A DNA stretch of 34,388 bases from Leclercia adecarboxylata (GCA_002360945.1 DERO01000038.1:52411-86798), one strand, 5' to 3'; numbered from the stretch's first letter, positions 15,861 to 25,151 are shown. Translations and numbers: made by a program. The notes: a model not told the origin generated them from the letters alone.

Positions 15861-17147
15861 TTACTTCAAATCGGACTGAACCTGACGGATCGGCTTCGCC
15901 CACGGGTTTTTCGCCTGAACATCAGCGGGCAGTGTTGCAACTGCGCGTTTTGCTTCATCTTTCGAAGCATATACGCCGCTCACCAGCACATACCACGGCT
16001 GACCGTTACGGGTAGTCTCATAGACAACGAAGTTTTTCAGGTTCGACTTTTTCGCCCAGCTGTTGAGGTTGTCATAGCTGGAAGAACTGCTCAACTGCAG
16101 CGTGTAGTTGCTGGATGAGGCAGATTTCAGTGAACTCACGTTGCCTGACGTTTTACCGGTGCTGGCGGTGGCAGCAGGCGCTGCTGCCGCTGGCGCCGAG
16201 GCGGTCGCCGTCGGGGCTGGCGTTGCAGTCGCTTTTGGTGCCGTCGCTGTCGCAGCAGGCGCTTTTGCCGGGGCGTTGATCACGGTTTCGCTGCGCTTAG
16301 GCTGGGCGGTGGTTTTCGGCTCTTCCGCTTTGGCTACTGGCTGCGGCTTCACTTCACGCTTCGGCTCAATCACCGTCTGCTTACGTTCCTGATGCTGGGC
16401 AGGCTTGGTCTGACGTGGCGCAGTTTCTGTCGCCGCGGTCTGCTGTTGCCCTGTCGCACCACGAATTGGCGCCACGGTCGCAGGCTCGGTCGGCAGCGTG
16501 GAGTTGACCACCACGTTGTTAACCTGCTGCTGGTTCTGCGGCTGCGTCAGCGCATTGTTCAGATCGCCCTGCACTTCAACACGCTGCTGACCTTCCGGGG
16601 TTGCCGGTGTCTGGCCCTGCGTTGGTGTGGACGCGACCGGCGGCAGGGAGATCTCCTGCTGGGTACTCCCGGCAGTCTGCTCGGCAGAAGTCGTGCCCGG
16701 CGCTGGCTGGGTACCGTTGGCCTGATCGGCCGCATTGCCGGACAGATCGACGCTCTTCTCAGTAGAGGCGTTCTGATCGGCTGGATTGCTCGACGGGGCT
16801 TTGAGTGCAGAGCCAACGCCGATAATCAGCAGTAGCAGGACCAGCACGCCCAGACCCATCATAATGTACTGGCGGGAAGCGGGCTTCGCCGGAGCAGCTT
16901 TACGCTTGCGCGGGCGACGCTCTACTGGCGCTTCATCCACTGAATCATCTTCAGACTCATACTCCTCTTCTTCACGCTCGTCGCGGGCAGCGCGGCCACG
17001 CGAAGGACGAGGGTCATCGTTTTCGAGATCAACCTCATCAAAGTTAATTTGCGGCTCGTTATCACGTTCTGAAGATTGGCGAGTACGACCAGTACGACGA
17101 TCGCTGGGATCGGGTTTCAGCTCGTCTTCTGGTTTGAATTCATCCAT
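15861..17147 (-). CDS. damX: Cell division protein DamX (SPOR domain)
   Basis: DamX is a bitopic inner membrane protein that gathers at the septal ring by binding denuded peptidoglycan. The 428-residue product has a charged, acidic cytoplasmic part (1-90), one membrane helix at about 94-115 ([20 protein letters not shown]), and a long low-complexity periplasmic linker rich in Gln, Thr, Pro and Ala (120-340). A SPOR domain follows at about 345-425, with [18 protein letters not shown] and [19 protein letters not shown]. Length equals the E. coli protein. It lies between aroB (92 bp away) and dam (67 bp). The linker's repeated Ala/Thr/Pro blocks are encoded by similar codons and are a likely place for length variation. 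Confidence 0.97.
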   Translation of the reverse strand: MDEFKPEDELKPDPSDRRTGRTRQSSERDNEPQINFDEVDLENDDPRPSRGRAARDEREEEEYESEDDSVDEAPVERRPRKRKAAPAKPASRQYIMMGLGVLVLLLLIIGVGSALKAPSSNPADQNASTEKSVDLSGNAADQANGTQPAPGTTSAEQTAGSTQQEISLPPVASTPTQGQTPATPEGQQRVEVQGDLNNALTQPQNQQQVNNVVVNSTLPTEPATVAPIRGATGQQQTAATETAPRQTKPAQHQERKQTVIEPKREVKPQPVAKAEEPKTTAQPKRSETVINAPAKAPAATATAPKATATPAPTATASAPAAAAPAATASTGKTSGNVSSLKSASSSNYTLQLSSSSSYDNLNSWAKKSNLKNFVVYETTRNGQPWYVLVSGVYASKDEAKRAVATLPADVQAKNPWAKPIRQVQSDLK

Positions 17148-17239
17148 TTAACACCCCACTAAAAGGCTTATGCCTACGACTTTGCACATCACCTGAAGCA
17201 AAATGGCTACGTTTTACCGCAGCCGGACCTTTCTAATAG

Positions 17240-18328
17240 TTACGCCTGCTGGCAATCAGCAATAGCGCCAAGAACCACATCGTGCGGCACACCGCCACGC
17301 ACTTCACTCTTACCTATCGCAAGCGGGAGCACCAGACGCATCTCGCCTGCTAATACTTTTTTATCACGCATCATATGCGGCAAGTAGGCCTGCGCCGACA
17401 TTTCACGCGGCCCCGTCACCGGTAAACCGGCACGCTCAAGCAGCGTAATAATGCGTTGCGTATCCGCCTTGCTGAACTGACCCAGACGCTCCGAGGTGCG
17501 CGCAGCCATCACCATCCCCGCCGCAACGGCCTCGCCATGCAGCCAGTTACCGTAGCCCATTTCGGCTTCGATAGCATGACCGTAGGTGTGCCCCAGATTC
17601 AGTAAAGCACGTAAGCCTGTTTCGCGCTCGTCTGCAGCCACGACTTCTGCTTTCAGCTCACAGCAGCGACGAATACAGTACGCCATCGCCTGACCATCCA
17701 GGCGCAGTAAGGCATCCATATTCTCTTCCAGCCAGCTAAAGAACGCGCCGTCGAGAATAATGCCGTACTTGATCACTTCCGCCAGGCCCGATGCCAGCTC
17801 GCGCTGAGGCAGCGTTTTCAGACAGTCGAGATCCACCACCACCGAAGCCGGCTGGTAGAACGCGCCAATCATGTTTTTGCCAAGCGGATGGTTAACGGCC
17901 GTTTTGCCGCCAACAGAAGAGTCGACCTGCGACAACAGCGTGGTAGGAATCTGAATAAAACGGACGCCACGCTGATAGCTTGCCGCAGCAAACCCCGTAA
18001 GATCGCCAACAACACCGCCGCCTAACGCCAGCAGTGTAGTATCGCGACCATGCGGTTTTTGCAGTAATGCGGTAAAGACGGTATCCAGTACCGTCAGGCT
18101 TTTATACTGCTCGCCATCAGGCAGAATCACACTGTCGACCTTCACGCCAGCCTGTTCAAGGCGCTGACGCACGGTGTCGAGATAAAGCGGAGCCAGCGTC
18201 TCGTTGGTGACCAGCATTGCCTGATCACCCGCTTTCAGTGGTAAGAAGGAAGCTGGGTCGTTAAACAAACCAGCCGCGATAGTGATAGGGTAACTCCGTT
18301 CACCGAGAGTGACTGTAATCCTCTCCAT
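17240..18328 (-). CDS. aroB: 3-dehydroquinate synthase
   Basis: AroB cyclises DAHP to 3-dehydroquinate, the second step of the shikimate pathway, using NAD and a divalent metal. The 362 residues equal the E. coli enzyme. Conserved parts include the NAD-binding region around DGEQYKSL, the long block [33 protein letters not shown], and the metal ligands in AEVIKYG (Glu), [12 protein letters not shown] (His) and [11 protein letters not shown] (His). It follows aroK after 57 bp in the same direction, so shikimate kinase and this enzyme are likely made together. Confidence 0.98.
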   Translation of the reverse strand: MERITVTLGERSYPITIAAGLFNDPASFLPLKAGDQAMLVTNETLAPLYLDTVRQRLEQAGVKVDSVILPDGEQYKSLTVLDTVFTALLQKPHGRDTTLLALGGGVVGDLTGFAAASYQRGVRFIQIPTTLLSQVDSSVGGKTAVNHPLGKNMIGAFYQPASVVVDLDCLKTLPQRELASGLAEVIKYGIILDGAFFSWLEENMDALLRLDGQAMAYCIRRCCELKAEVVAADERETGLRALLNLGHTYGHAIEAEMGYGNWLHGEAVAAGMVMAARTSERLGQFSKADTQRIITLLERAGLPVTGPREMSAQAYLPHMMRDKKVLAGEMRLVLPLAIGKSEVRGGVPHDVVLGAIADCQQA

Positions 18329-18385
18329 AGCGCGACATCCACCTTAAATGCTTTTACCCGCAGGCGAGTGTATATAAAGCCAGAA

Positions 18386-18907
18386 TCAGTTGCTTTCCAG
18401 CATATGAATAATCTGGTTTGCGACCACTTTAGCGCTCTGGTCGTCTGTGCGAATGGTGACGTCGGCAATCTCTTCGTACAGCGGATTGCGTTCACCAGCC
18501 AGGGCTTCCAGAACTTCACGTGGAGGCGTCTCAACCTGCAGCAACGGGCGTTTTTTATCACGCTGCGTACGCGCCAGTTGTTTTTCGATGGTCGTTTCAA
18601 GATAGACCACGACACCGCGGGCGGAGAGACGGTTGCGAGTTTCGCGAGATTTTACAGAGCCGCCGCCGGTCGCCAGCACGATGCCCTGTTTTTCCGTAAG
18701 TTCATTAATGACTTTTTCTTCACGGTCACGGAAACCCTCTTCGCCTTCTACATCGAAGACCCAGCCCACATCAGCTCCGGTTCGTTTCTCAATCTCTTGA
18801 TCAGAATCGTAAAATTCCATATTGAGTTGTTGAGCTAACTGGCGCCCAATAGTGCTTTTGCCGGCACCCATAGGCCCAACCAGAAAGATATTGCGTTTCT
18901 CTGCCAT
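18386..18907 (-). CDS. aroK: Shikimate kinase 1
   Basis: AroK phosphorylates shikimate with ATP. The 173-residue product has the P-loop GPMGAGKST at residues 11-19, the shikimate-binding [11 protein letters not shown], the RDREEKV region, [12 protein letters not shown], and the flexible lid with RDKKRPLL. It is almost identical to my memory of E. coli AroK. It is the first gene of the leftward aroK-aroB-damX-dam-rpe-gph-trpS cluster. The 296-bp gap upstream, with two long hairpins, should contain the cluster's main promoter. Confidence 0.98.
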   Translation of the reverse strand: MAEKRNIFLVGPMGAGKSTIGRQLAQQLNMEFYDSDQEIEKRTGADVGWVFDVEGEEGFRDREEKVINELTEKQGIVLATGGGSVKSRETRNRLSARGVVVYLETTIEKQLARTQRDKKRPLLQVETPPREVLEALAGERNPLYEEIADVTIRTDDQSAKVVANQIIHMLESN

Positions 18908-19085
18908 TTTTTCGGTACTACTAAGACTATTCGTTAATGGTAAACCCGCTTCACCGGTATCGGGCGTAGCAGGACATGAACTGAAACCTCATATGCGATA
19001 GAGCGAGAGTCAGACTAAAAATTATCTCAATACTCCGGCTTGTTTGGCAACAGATTAAATCACCCGGCTTGCCGCTTAAGTTATT

Positions 19086-19129
19086 AAGGAGTGAGATTGA
19101 GTAAGCTGATTCTCAAATCGGTACTCCTT
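19086..19129. repeat. Imperfect inverted repeat upstream of aroK
   Basis: In the 296-bp gap between hofQ and aroK (18908-19203), AAGGAGT (19086-19092) pairs with ACTCCTT (19123-19129), and inside it GATTGAG (19095-19101) pairs with CTCAAATC (19112-19119) with one bulge. No T-run follows on the leftward strand. It could be a long leader structure for aroK or an attenuating 3' end for hofQ. The rest of the gap shows no gene; promoters of aroK should lie here. Confidence 0.45.
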
Positions 19130-19141
19130 GTATGCTAATTC

Positions 19142-19194
19142 ATGCCCCACGTCAAACATCTGCAACAAACAGAATGCAAAATCACGCGGGGCAT
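19142..19194. repeat. Inverted repeat just after hofQ
   Basis: ATGCCCCACGT (19142-19152) pairs with ACGCGGGGCAT (19184-19194), 11 bp with one G-T pair on one strand. It starts nine bases after the hofQ stop on the leftward strand, and could limit read-through from hofQ to aroK. No T-run is seen. Confidence 0.45.
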
Positions 19195-19203
19195 CGCGGG
19201 ACA

Positions 19204-20439
19204 TTAGGGCGTCGCAACCAGACGAGGGGTGATAAAAACCACTAACTCCCGGCGTTCGTTGTCTTTTCCCTGATGGCGAAAAAACTGTCCCAGTAAAGGA
19301 ATACGGCTCAAGCCTGGCACACTTTCGCTGCCGGTTTTATGCCTCTGAGAAAAAATTCCGCCTAAGGCCAGCGTTTCACCGCTTTTCACCTCGACCTGGG
19401 TTTCAATCTCCTGCTTATCAATTGCCAAAGTTTCGCCATCGGACTGCTGCAAAACCTGACCCGGGGCGTTCTCGCTGATGCGCAGCTTCAGGCGCACGCG
19501 CCCGTTGGCCAGCACCACCGGCGTTACCTCCATGCCCAGCACGGCCTCTTTAAACTCCACCGATGTCGCGCCGCTCTCACCGCTGGAGACCTGATAGGGG
19601 ATCTCGCTGCCCTGCTTAATGCTGGCCGGCTGCATGTGCGACGCCAGCAGGCGCGGGCTGGCGATAATATCGACCTGCTGTTTTTGTTCCAGGGCGGAGA
19701 GCTCAAGATCCAGCAGCCGGCCATTGATCCGCCCGATGTTAAACCCCACCTGGGTGGTGGCGGCGTTGACGGCCAGATCGCTGCTGAGCATCGTCAACTG
19801 GCCTGGCTTACCGGCATCCTGCCCCTGGGCCAGATTCCACTTCACCCCCAGCTCGCGCAGGCTTTTTTCACTCATGCTGACGATATGCGCCGCCAGCTCC
19901 ACCTGCGCCACGGGAAGATCCATCTGCGTCACCCAGTGCTGGAGTGCCTCCAGTGCAGCCCGGGTATCGCGCACCAGCAGGCGATTGGTGCGTTTATCTA
20001 CCGCCAGACTGCCTTTCGGGCTGAGGAGCTTTTCGGCCGCCGCCTGTAAATCCCCCGCATCGGCGTAAGAGAGAGGAAAACTGCGCGCTTCCAGCGGCGC
20101 GCTGAGCTGCCGTTTTGTTCGCTCGGCCTCTTTTTTAGCCTGCTGTTGCTGCTGCCAGGCGGCGGTATGAATATAAAAAATGCCCGCCTGCTGGCGCATC
20201 ACCAGCCCGGCACTGGTGACCACCGTCTGGAACGCCTGCAGCCAGGGCACATCCTGCAGACGCAGAGAGACATTGCCGCTGACGTCCGGGGAGATAATGA
20301 TGTTGCGGTTCTCCTGCTCCGCCAGCGCCTGCAGAAGCTGGGCGACCGGCACCTCATCCACCACCAGACTTACCGGGGCTGGCTCCGCGGCCAGCGTCTG
20401 ACTGCCTATCAGCAGTAATCCCACGATCCCTGTTTTCAT
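19204..20439 (-). CDS. hofQ: HofQ, secretin-like outer membrane pore for DNA uptake
   Basis: HofQ resembles PilQ and Haemophilus ComE, the secretin through which DNA or a pilus passes. The 411-residue product has a signal peptide of about 18 residues (MKTGIVGLLLIGSQTLAA), an N-terminal secretin/STN-like domain (VDEVPVAQLLQALAEQENRN), an N1-type domain around ADAGDLQAAAEKLLSPKG, and the C-terminal secretin core with KQGSEIPYQVSSGESGATSVEFKEAVLGM and a final RRELVVFITPRL. I start it at 20437-20439, matching the family. The open frame extends upstream, but those residues are unlike the family and lie inside hofP. Its start overlaps hofP by 86 bases. It is the last gene of hofMNOPQ. Use of DNA as a nutrient is reported for the E. 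coli homologues. Confidence 0.93.
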   Translation of the reverse strand: MKTGIVGLLLIGSQTLAAEPAPVSLVVDEVPVAQLLQALAEQENRNIIISPDVSGNVSLRLQDVPWLQAFQTVVTSAGLVMRQQAGIFYIHTAAWQQQQQAKKEAERTKRQLSAPLEARSFPLSYADAGDLQAAAEKLLSPKGSLAVDKRTNRLLVRDTRAALEALQHWVTQMDLPVAQVELAAHIVSMSEKSLRELGVKWNLAQGQDAGKPGQLTMLSSDLAVNAATTQVGFNIGRINGRLLDLELSALEQKQQVDIIASPRLLASHMQPASIKQGSEIPYQVSSGESGATSVEFKEAVLGMEVTPVVLANGRVRLKLRISENAPGQVLQQSDGETLAIDKQEIETQVEVKSGETLALGGIFSQRHKTGSESVPGLSRIPLLGQFFRHQGKDNERRELVVFITPRLVATP

Positions 20440-20749
20440 CCTGTTTCTTTCCTTGTCGTTGCCATCGCCACTGCGGGGGCTCACACGCCCCGGGCATGTC
20501 GATGACCAATTCCTTTTCATCCAGCACCCTCACCCGCCCGCCTTGCGGCAGGGTGTCGCCATGGCGAAGGCGCAGCCAGCGCGAGGTTTCATCCCGGACG
20601 ATCGCCACCGGCACCTTTCCCAGCACCACCCCGACATAGCGCCATTGCCGCAGCGCGGCGTCCGGGCAGCGTGAGGCCGGGGGCTGAAAGGGATCGCGCA
20701 GGCCGAGCAGCAGCGGCAGTAACAGCAGCACCCCGTACTTAACCTGCAT
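20354..20749 (-). CDS. hofP: HofP, small pilus/DNA-uptake accessory protein
   Basis: This is a 131-residue protein with a hydrophobic N terminus (MQVKYGVLLLLPLLLG) followed by RDPFQPP, a motif typical of the PilP/ComD group that links inner-membrane pilus parts to the secretin. The middle part (WRYVGVVLGKVPVAIV, HGDTLPQGGRVRVLDEK) fits a small beta-sandwich. The last 28 or so residues, rich in Arg, Asp, Gly and Ser, are encoded in the 86 bases that overlap hofQ and are probably disordered. It begins inside the end of hofO (11-base overlap). Sequence is less conserved relative to E. coli than the neighbouring housekeeping genes, but order and size fit. Confidence 0.85.
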   Translation of the reverse strand: MQVKYGVLLLLPLLLGLRDPFQPPASRCPDAALRQWRYVGVVLGKVPVAIVRDETSRWLRLRHGDTLPQGGRVRVLDEKELVIDMPGACEPPQWRWQRQGKKQDENRDRGITADRQSDAGRGASPGKSGGG

Positions 20750-21176
20750 CCTGATGCTCCAGCTGCATGACTATCTGTAAGCGATTCTGCTCTGGCTGAA
20801 TGCTAAAGCGCTCCACCGCAACGTCGCGCCGGGCGAGGTTGACAAACAGCGAGGGGATCTGCGCCCAGGTCGCTTCCATCACCAGTTCGCCCCCTCTGCC
20901 CCTGGGCTGCCAGCGAACCATCCGCAGCACATCGGTATCAAACTCCAGCGGCGAAAAAGGCCGTATTGCCACAGCAGATCGTGCCTCGTCAGGGGGTGAA
21001 AGCTTACGCACCGCGATCCACAGCCGGGCATTGGCCTGCTGCGTCGCTACCGGCTGCTCCTGTATTCGCCCCTGCCATAGGGTGGCGCAGATCAGGAGTA
21101 ATGCTGAGCTGAGACTCCAGCACAGGCAGCGGCCGCGCGGCGTCATGGCATACCAACTGTCAGGAGGGATCCGCAT
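20739..21176 (-). CDS. hofO: HofO, PilO-like inner membrane protein
   Basis: The product has 145 residues from the ATG at 21174-21176, which lies five bases after AAGGAGG; a GTG six bases earlier touches that site. It has one N-terminal membrane segment (CLCWSLSSALLLICATLW, about residues 18-35) and a periplasmic part with PFSPLEFDTDVLRMVRW and FSIQPEQNRLQIVMQLE. This agrees with HofO of E. coli and the PilO/ComC position in related clusters. It overlaps hofN by 17 bases and hofP by 11. No enzymatic motif is expected; it should form part of an inner-membrane alignment complex with HofM, HofN and HofP. Confidence 0.85.
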   Translation of the reverse strand: MRIPPDSWYAMTPRGRCLCWSLSSALLLICATLWQGRIQEQPVATQQANARLWIAVRKLSPPDEARSAVAIRPFSPLEFDTDVLRMVRWQPRGRGGELVMEATWAQIPSLFVNLARRDVAVERFSIQPEQNRLQIVMQLEHQDAG

Positions 21177-21699
21177 CAGCACCCTCCTTGCGGATCAGCG
21201 TCCAGCTAAACTGCCAGCGCCCCTGGGCGCCCTGTCGCATCTCTCCCGGCGCACCGGGAATAAACCCCGGTACCTGGCGGAGCGCTGCCTCCAGCGCGCC
21301 AAGCGCGGGCAGCGTGGTGGCGTAGCCGGTGAGGGAAAGGGTCGACTGCTGGAAGCGCAGCTGCGCCAGCCACGCCTGCTCCGGCAGGTGACGGGACAAG
21401 GCGATCAGGGCCGGTTGCCAGGCTTCCGTCTTCGCTTTTTGCTGCGCCCGCCGCTGCTGTTGCTGGTGCCGGGCCTGTAACGCCGTCCACTGTTTTTGCC
21501 GCTGCTCCAGCCCCTGACGTAGCGCCAGATCGCTGGCATGCCGTAGCGCGCTGGCGCGTGTCACCAGAGGATTGCAGGCCCGGCTGGCGGCGCAGAGCAT
21601 CAGCGTTACCAGTAGCGAGCCGGTAAACATCAGCCCCCAGAAGCGCAAGCAGCGACGCCGTTGCCGCTGGCGCCACGGCAGAAGATTGGCCGCCCTCAT
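21160..21699 (-). CDS. hofN: HofN, PilN-like inner membrane protein
   Basis: From the ATG at 21697-21699, the product has 179 residues, equal to E. coli HofN. It begins MRAANLLPWRQRQRRRCLRFW, the short NxLPWR motif by which PilN proteins bind PilM. One membrane helix (LMFTGSLLVTLMLCAAS, about 22-40) follows, then a coiled-coil-prone Gln/Arg/Ala-rich stretch and a ferredoxin-like end (LPEQAWLAQLRFQQSTLSL). The start overlaps the hofM stop as ATGA, which fixes it and signals coupling. Longer upstream frames exist but lie within hofM. Confidence 0.88.
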   Translation of the reverse strand: MRAANLLPWRQRQRRRCLRFWGLMFTGSLLVTLMLCAASRACNPLVTRASALRHASDLALRQGLEQRQKQWTALQARHQQQQRRAQQKAKTEAWQPALIALSRHLPEQAWLAQLRFQQSTLSLTGYATTLPALGALEAALRQVPGFIPGAPGEMRQGAQGRWQFSWTLIRKEGADADPS

Positions 21700-22478
21700 C
21701 GCGCGTGGTCTCCGGTTGCCAGCGCCAGCGCGACGCTGAAATCGGCCCCATTTTCCGGCAGCGGCGGCTGGGTGCGGGATAAAACGCACCAGGGATCGAA
21801 GTTACCCGCTCCACAGCAGGCGATCTCGTCGACCCTGAGTGCCAGCAGGGCCGCCAGCCGATCGACGTCCGGCGCCTCCGTCAGCCCGCGCCTGCCCCAC
21901 TGGTGGCGCATCGCCCAGAGCCACTGGTCCCGGTCGCGCCAGGCCACGCACTGGGCCGGGGCTTGCACAAAGGGCAGCAGGTGCGTCAACGCCCCGGCGT
22001 CGGGCGTGACCGAGGCCAGCCGCAGTCGCAGCACCCGGGCCAGCTCCAGCAGGGTCGCGATCTCCTTATTCTGTGCCGCCGTGACGTGATAAGACTGGCT
22101 GAAGGTCTCTTCCACATAGTCAAACCGCAGGGCATCGGGGGGCATCTCCAGCTCACGGCTTATCGCCGAGGCGATCCATGCGGTCTGTTCGCTGTCGCGC
22201 AGGGCCATCGACGGGCGCGGCAGCGTGCGCTGGAGGGTGCGGGCAGCCGGAAAGGCGAGAAAGATTTGATGGTGATGAGGCAGCATCTTGCGCCACTCGC
22301 GCAGGGCCGCAGCCAGTTGTTCGGGCTGAAGAATTTGCCCGTCGCGGATAATGCCTGCGGCCAGGGGGAGCTGCCACCAGCGGCGCAACCCCCACCCCGA
22401 CTTCTCGCGCACCAGCGCGACGGCCAATACCCTATCCTGTTGAATATGAACGCCTGTATGCCATGTTTTAAACGCCAT
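21696..22478 (-). CDS. hofM: HofM, PilM-like cytoplasmic ATPase-fold protein
   Basis: A 260-residue protein, first of hofMNOPQ, matches E. coli HofM and the PilM/ComA family, which has an actin-like fold and binds the N-terminal tail of PilN at the inner membrane. Visible landmarks are VHIQQDRVLAVALVREK, IFLAFPAARTLQRTLPRPSM, a TAWIASAISRELEMPPDALRFDY block, and a C-terminal GNFDPWCVL. It has AAGGAG about ten bases before the start. It is transcribed away from mrcA across a 120-bp gap. The homologous E. coli genes belong to the Sxy/CRP-S competence regulon; I could not find a convincing CRP-S site here. Confidence 0.9.
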   Translation of the reverse strand: MAFKTWHTGVHIQQDRVLAVALVREKSGWGLRRWWQLPLAAGIIRDGQILQPEQLAAALREWRKMLPHHHQIFLAFPAARTLQRTLPRPSMALRDSEQTAWIASAISRELEMPPDALRFDYVEETFSQSYHVTAAQNKEIATLLELARVLRLRLASVTPDAGALTHLLPFVQAPAQCVAWRDRDQWLWAMRHQWGRRGLTEAPDVDRLAALLALRVDEIACCGAGNFDPWCVLSRTQPPLPENGADFSVALALATGDHAR

Positions 22479-22598
22479 GTTTCACGATCTCCTTATCGTC
22501 CCGCGGGATAACGGCTATATCAATGCTTCAGGCTTGCCTTTATACTACCGCGCGATTGTTTAGAAACTGCCCAGTTCAAACTAAATGGGAAATCTCCA
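22479..22598. promoter_or_regulatory. Divergent hofM/mrcA promoter region
   Basis: This 120-bp gap must hold both promoters. TATACT at 22541-22546 is a good -10 for mrcA, but no clear -35 is spaced from it. TTATC...GATAA arms flank CCGCGG near 22494-22510. No long hairpin is seen. Confidence 0.4.
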
Positions 22599-25151
22599 GT
22601 GAAGTTCGTAAAGTATTTATTGATCCTTGCAGTCTGTTGCATTCTGCTTGGAGCAGGCTCGATTTATGGTTTGTACAAATATATTGAGCCACAGCTGCCT
22701 GATGTCGCTACGCTGCGTGATGTACGACTCCAGATCCCGATGCAGGTCTACAGCACGGACGGCGAGCTTATCGCCCAGTACGGTGAGAAGCGCCGTATCC
22801 CGTTGACCCTGAATCAGATCCCACCCGTGATGGTAAAAGCCTTTATTGCCACCGAGGACAGCCGCTTTTATGAGCACCATGGCGTCGATCCGGTGGGGAT
22901 TTTCCGTGCCGCCAGCGTGGCCCTGTTCTCCGGTCATGCCTCTCAGGGTGCGAGTACCATCACCCAGCAGCTGGCGCGTAACTTCTTCCTGAGCCCTGAA
23001 AAAACGCTGATGCGTAAGGTCAAGGAAGTGTTCCTGGCGATCCGCATCGAGCAGTTGCTGAATAAGGATGAGATCCTTGAGCTCTACCTCAACAAGATCT
23101 ATCTCGGCTACCGTGCCTATGGCGTGGGCGCGGCGGCGCAGGTCTATTTTGGCAAATCCATTGACCAACTCACCCTGAGTGAAATGGCGACCATCGCCGG
23201 TCTGCCGAAGGCACCTTCCACCTTCAACCCGCTCTACTCCCTGAATCGCGCCACCGCACGCCGCAACGTGGTGCTGTCGCGTATGCTGAGCGAAGGCTAT
23301 ATCAGCCAGACCCAGTACGAGCAGGCGCGCAACGACGTGATTGACGCCAACTACCATGCGCCGGAAATTGCCTTCTCCGCGCCGTACCTCAGCGAAATGG
23401 TGCGTCAGGAGATGGTCTCCCGCTACGGCGAGAATGCCTACGAAGATGGTTACCGCGTCTACACCACCATCACCCGCAACGTCCAGCAGGGCGCACAGCA
23501 GGCGGTGCGTAACAACGTGATTGATTACGACATGCGCCACGGCTACCGCGGCCCGTCAAACGTGCTGTGGAAGGTGGGAGAATCCGCCTGGGACAGCAAA
23601 AAGATCGCCGATACCCTGAAACCGATCCCGGGCTACGGGCCGTTTGTCGCGGCGGTAGTCACCCAGGCCAATCCGCAGGAAGCCACGGCAATGCTCGCGG
23701 ACGGCACCTCGGTGTCGCTGCGTATGGAAGGCATCCGCTGGGCGCGTCCGTACCGCTCGGATACCCAGCAGGGGGCAACCCCGCGCAAGGTGACCGATGC
23801 GGTACAGGTGGGTCAGCAGATCTGGGTCCGTCAGGTTAACGATGCCTGGTGGCTAGGGCAGATCCCGGACGTTAACTCTGCGCTGGTCTCCATCGACCCG
23901 CATAACGGCGCGGTGCTGGCGCTGGTCGGCGGTTTCGATTTCAACCTGAGCAAATTTAACCGTGCCACTCAGGCGCTGCGTCAGGTCGGCTCCAACATCA
24001 AGCCGTTCCTCTACACCGCGGCAATGGATAAGGGCCTGACCCTCGCCAGCGTCCTCAACGACGTGCCGATCTCCCGCTGGGATGCCGGGGCGGGTTCCGA
24101 CTGGCGGCCGAAAAACTCACCGCCAGAATACGCCGGGCCGATTCGTCTGCGTCAGGGTCTGGGACAGTCCAAGAACGTGGTGATGGTGCGCGCCATGCGC
24201 GCCATGGGTGTCGATTATGCGGCGGAGTACCTGCAACGCTTCGGCTTCCCGGCACAGAACATCGTGCATACCGAGTCGCTGGCGCTGGGCTCGGCTTCCT
24301 TTACCCCGCTGCAGGTTGCGCGTGGCTATGCGGTGATGGCGAACGGCGGCTTCCTGGTCGATCCTTTCTTCATCAGCAAAATCGAGAACGATCAGGGCGG
24401 CGTCCTGTTCGAAGCCAAACCGAAAATTGCCTGCGCAGAGTGTGATATCCCGGTGATTTATGGCGATACGCCAAAATCAGAATCCCTGAACAATCAGGAT
24501 ATGGAAGATGTCGCCGTTTCCCAGGCGCAGCAAAACGCGGCGGTACCGCAACCGCAGCTCGAGCAGGCGAACCAGGCGCTGGTGGCACAGACCGGGGCTC
24601 AGGAGTACGCCCCGCATGTGATTAACACCCCGCTGGCGTTCCTGATCAAAAGCGCGCTGAACAGTAATATCTTCGGCGAGCCGGGCTGGCAGGGTACGGG
24701 CTGGCGTGCCGGTCGCGATCTGCAGCGCAAGGATATCGGCGGCAAGACCGGGACCACCAACAGTTCGAAAGATGCCTGGTTCTCTGGTTACGGTCCAGGT
24801 GCCGTGACCTCGGTGTGGATCGGCTTTGACGATCACCGCCGTGATTTAGGCCGTACCACGGCATCCGGGGCAATCAAAGATCAGATTTCCGGTTACGAAG
24901 GCGGGGCCAAAAGTGCACAACCTGCGTGGGATGCCTTTATGAAGATGCTGCTGGACGGCGTGCCGGAGCAGCCGTTAACCCCGCCGCCTGGCGTGGTGAC
25001 GGTCAATATCGATCGCTACAGCGGTCAGCTGTCCAATGGCGGCAGCAGTCGGGAAGAGTATTTCATCGAAGGCACGCAGCCAACGCATCAGGCGGTGCAT
25101 GAGGTGGGTACTACGCTGATTGATAACGGCGAAACACAAGAGTTGTTCTAA
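22599..25151 (+). CDS. mrcA: Penicillin-binding protein 1A (transglycosylase/transpeptidase)
   Basis: PBP1a polymerises and cross-links peptidoglycan at the inner membrane. The 850 residues equal E. coli PonA. Order: a short cytoplasmic start and membrane anchor (about 5-28); a GT51 glycosyltransferase with EDSRFYEHHG (Glu86) and GASTITQQLARNFFL; an OB-fold insert; and the transpeptidase domain with the nucleophile Ser465 in SNIKPF, the SKN motif in GQSKNVVMVRAM, and KTGTT from Lys716. Translation starts with GTG (22599), with GGGA eight bases upstream. It is divergent from hofM and converges on nudE, with a terminator between them. In E. coli the outer membrane activator is LpoA. Confidence 0.98.
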   Translation: MKFVKYLLILAVCCILLGAGSIYGLYKYIEPQLPDVATLRDVRLQIPMQVYSTDGELIAQYGEKRRIPLTLNQIPPVMVKAFIATEDSRFYEHHGVDPVGIFRAASVALFSGHASQGASTITQQLARNFFLSPEKTLMRKVKEVFLAIRIEQLLNKDEILELYLNKIYLGYRAYGVGAAAQVYFGKSIDQLTLSEMATIAGLPKAPSTFNPLYSLNRATARRNVVLSRMLSEGYISQTQYEQARNDVIDANYHAPEIAFSAPYLSEMVRQEMVSRYGENAYEDGYRVYTTITRNVQQGAQQAVRNNVIDYDMRHGYRGPSNVLWKVGESAWDSKKIADTLKPIPGYGPFVAAVVTQANPQEATAMLADGTSVSLRMEGIRWARPYRSDTQQGATPRKVTDAVQVGQQIWVRQVNDAWWLGQIPDVNSALVSIDPHNGAVLALVGGFDFNLSKFNRATQALRQVGSNIKPFLYTAAMDKGLTLASVLNDVPISRWDAGAGSDWRPKNSPPEYAGPIRLRQGLGQSKNVVMVRAMRAMGVDYAAEYLQRFGFPAQNIVHTESLALGSASFTPLQVARGYAVMANGGFLVDPFFISKIENDQGGVLFEAKPKIACAECDIPVIYGDTPKSESLNNQDMEDVAVSQAQQNAAVPQPQLEQANQALVAQTGAQEYAPHVINTPLAFLIKSALNSNIFGEPGWQGTGWRAGRDLQRKDIGGKTGTTNSSKDAWFSGYGPGAVTSVWIGFDDHRRDLGRTTASGAIKDQISGYEGGAKSAQPAWDAFMKMLLDGVPEQPLTPPPGVVTVNIDRYSGQLSNGGSSREEYFIEGTQPTHQAVHEVGTTLIDNGETQELF

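Noticed and set aside
20440..20520. A longer N terminus for hofQ
   Set aside because: It would place 27 charged residues before the signal peptide, and it runs inside hofP; the secretin family starts at the signal peptide.
22479..22598. A possible CRP-S (Sxy-dependent) site before hofM
   Set aside because: CGCGATTGTTTAG near 22550 has one GCGAT half but no matching TCGCA half, so it falls short of the CRP-S pattern.
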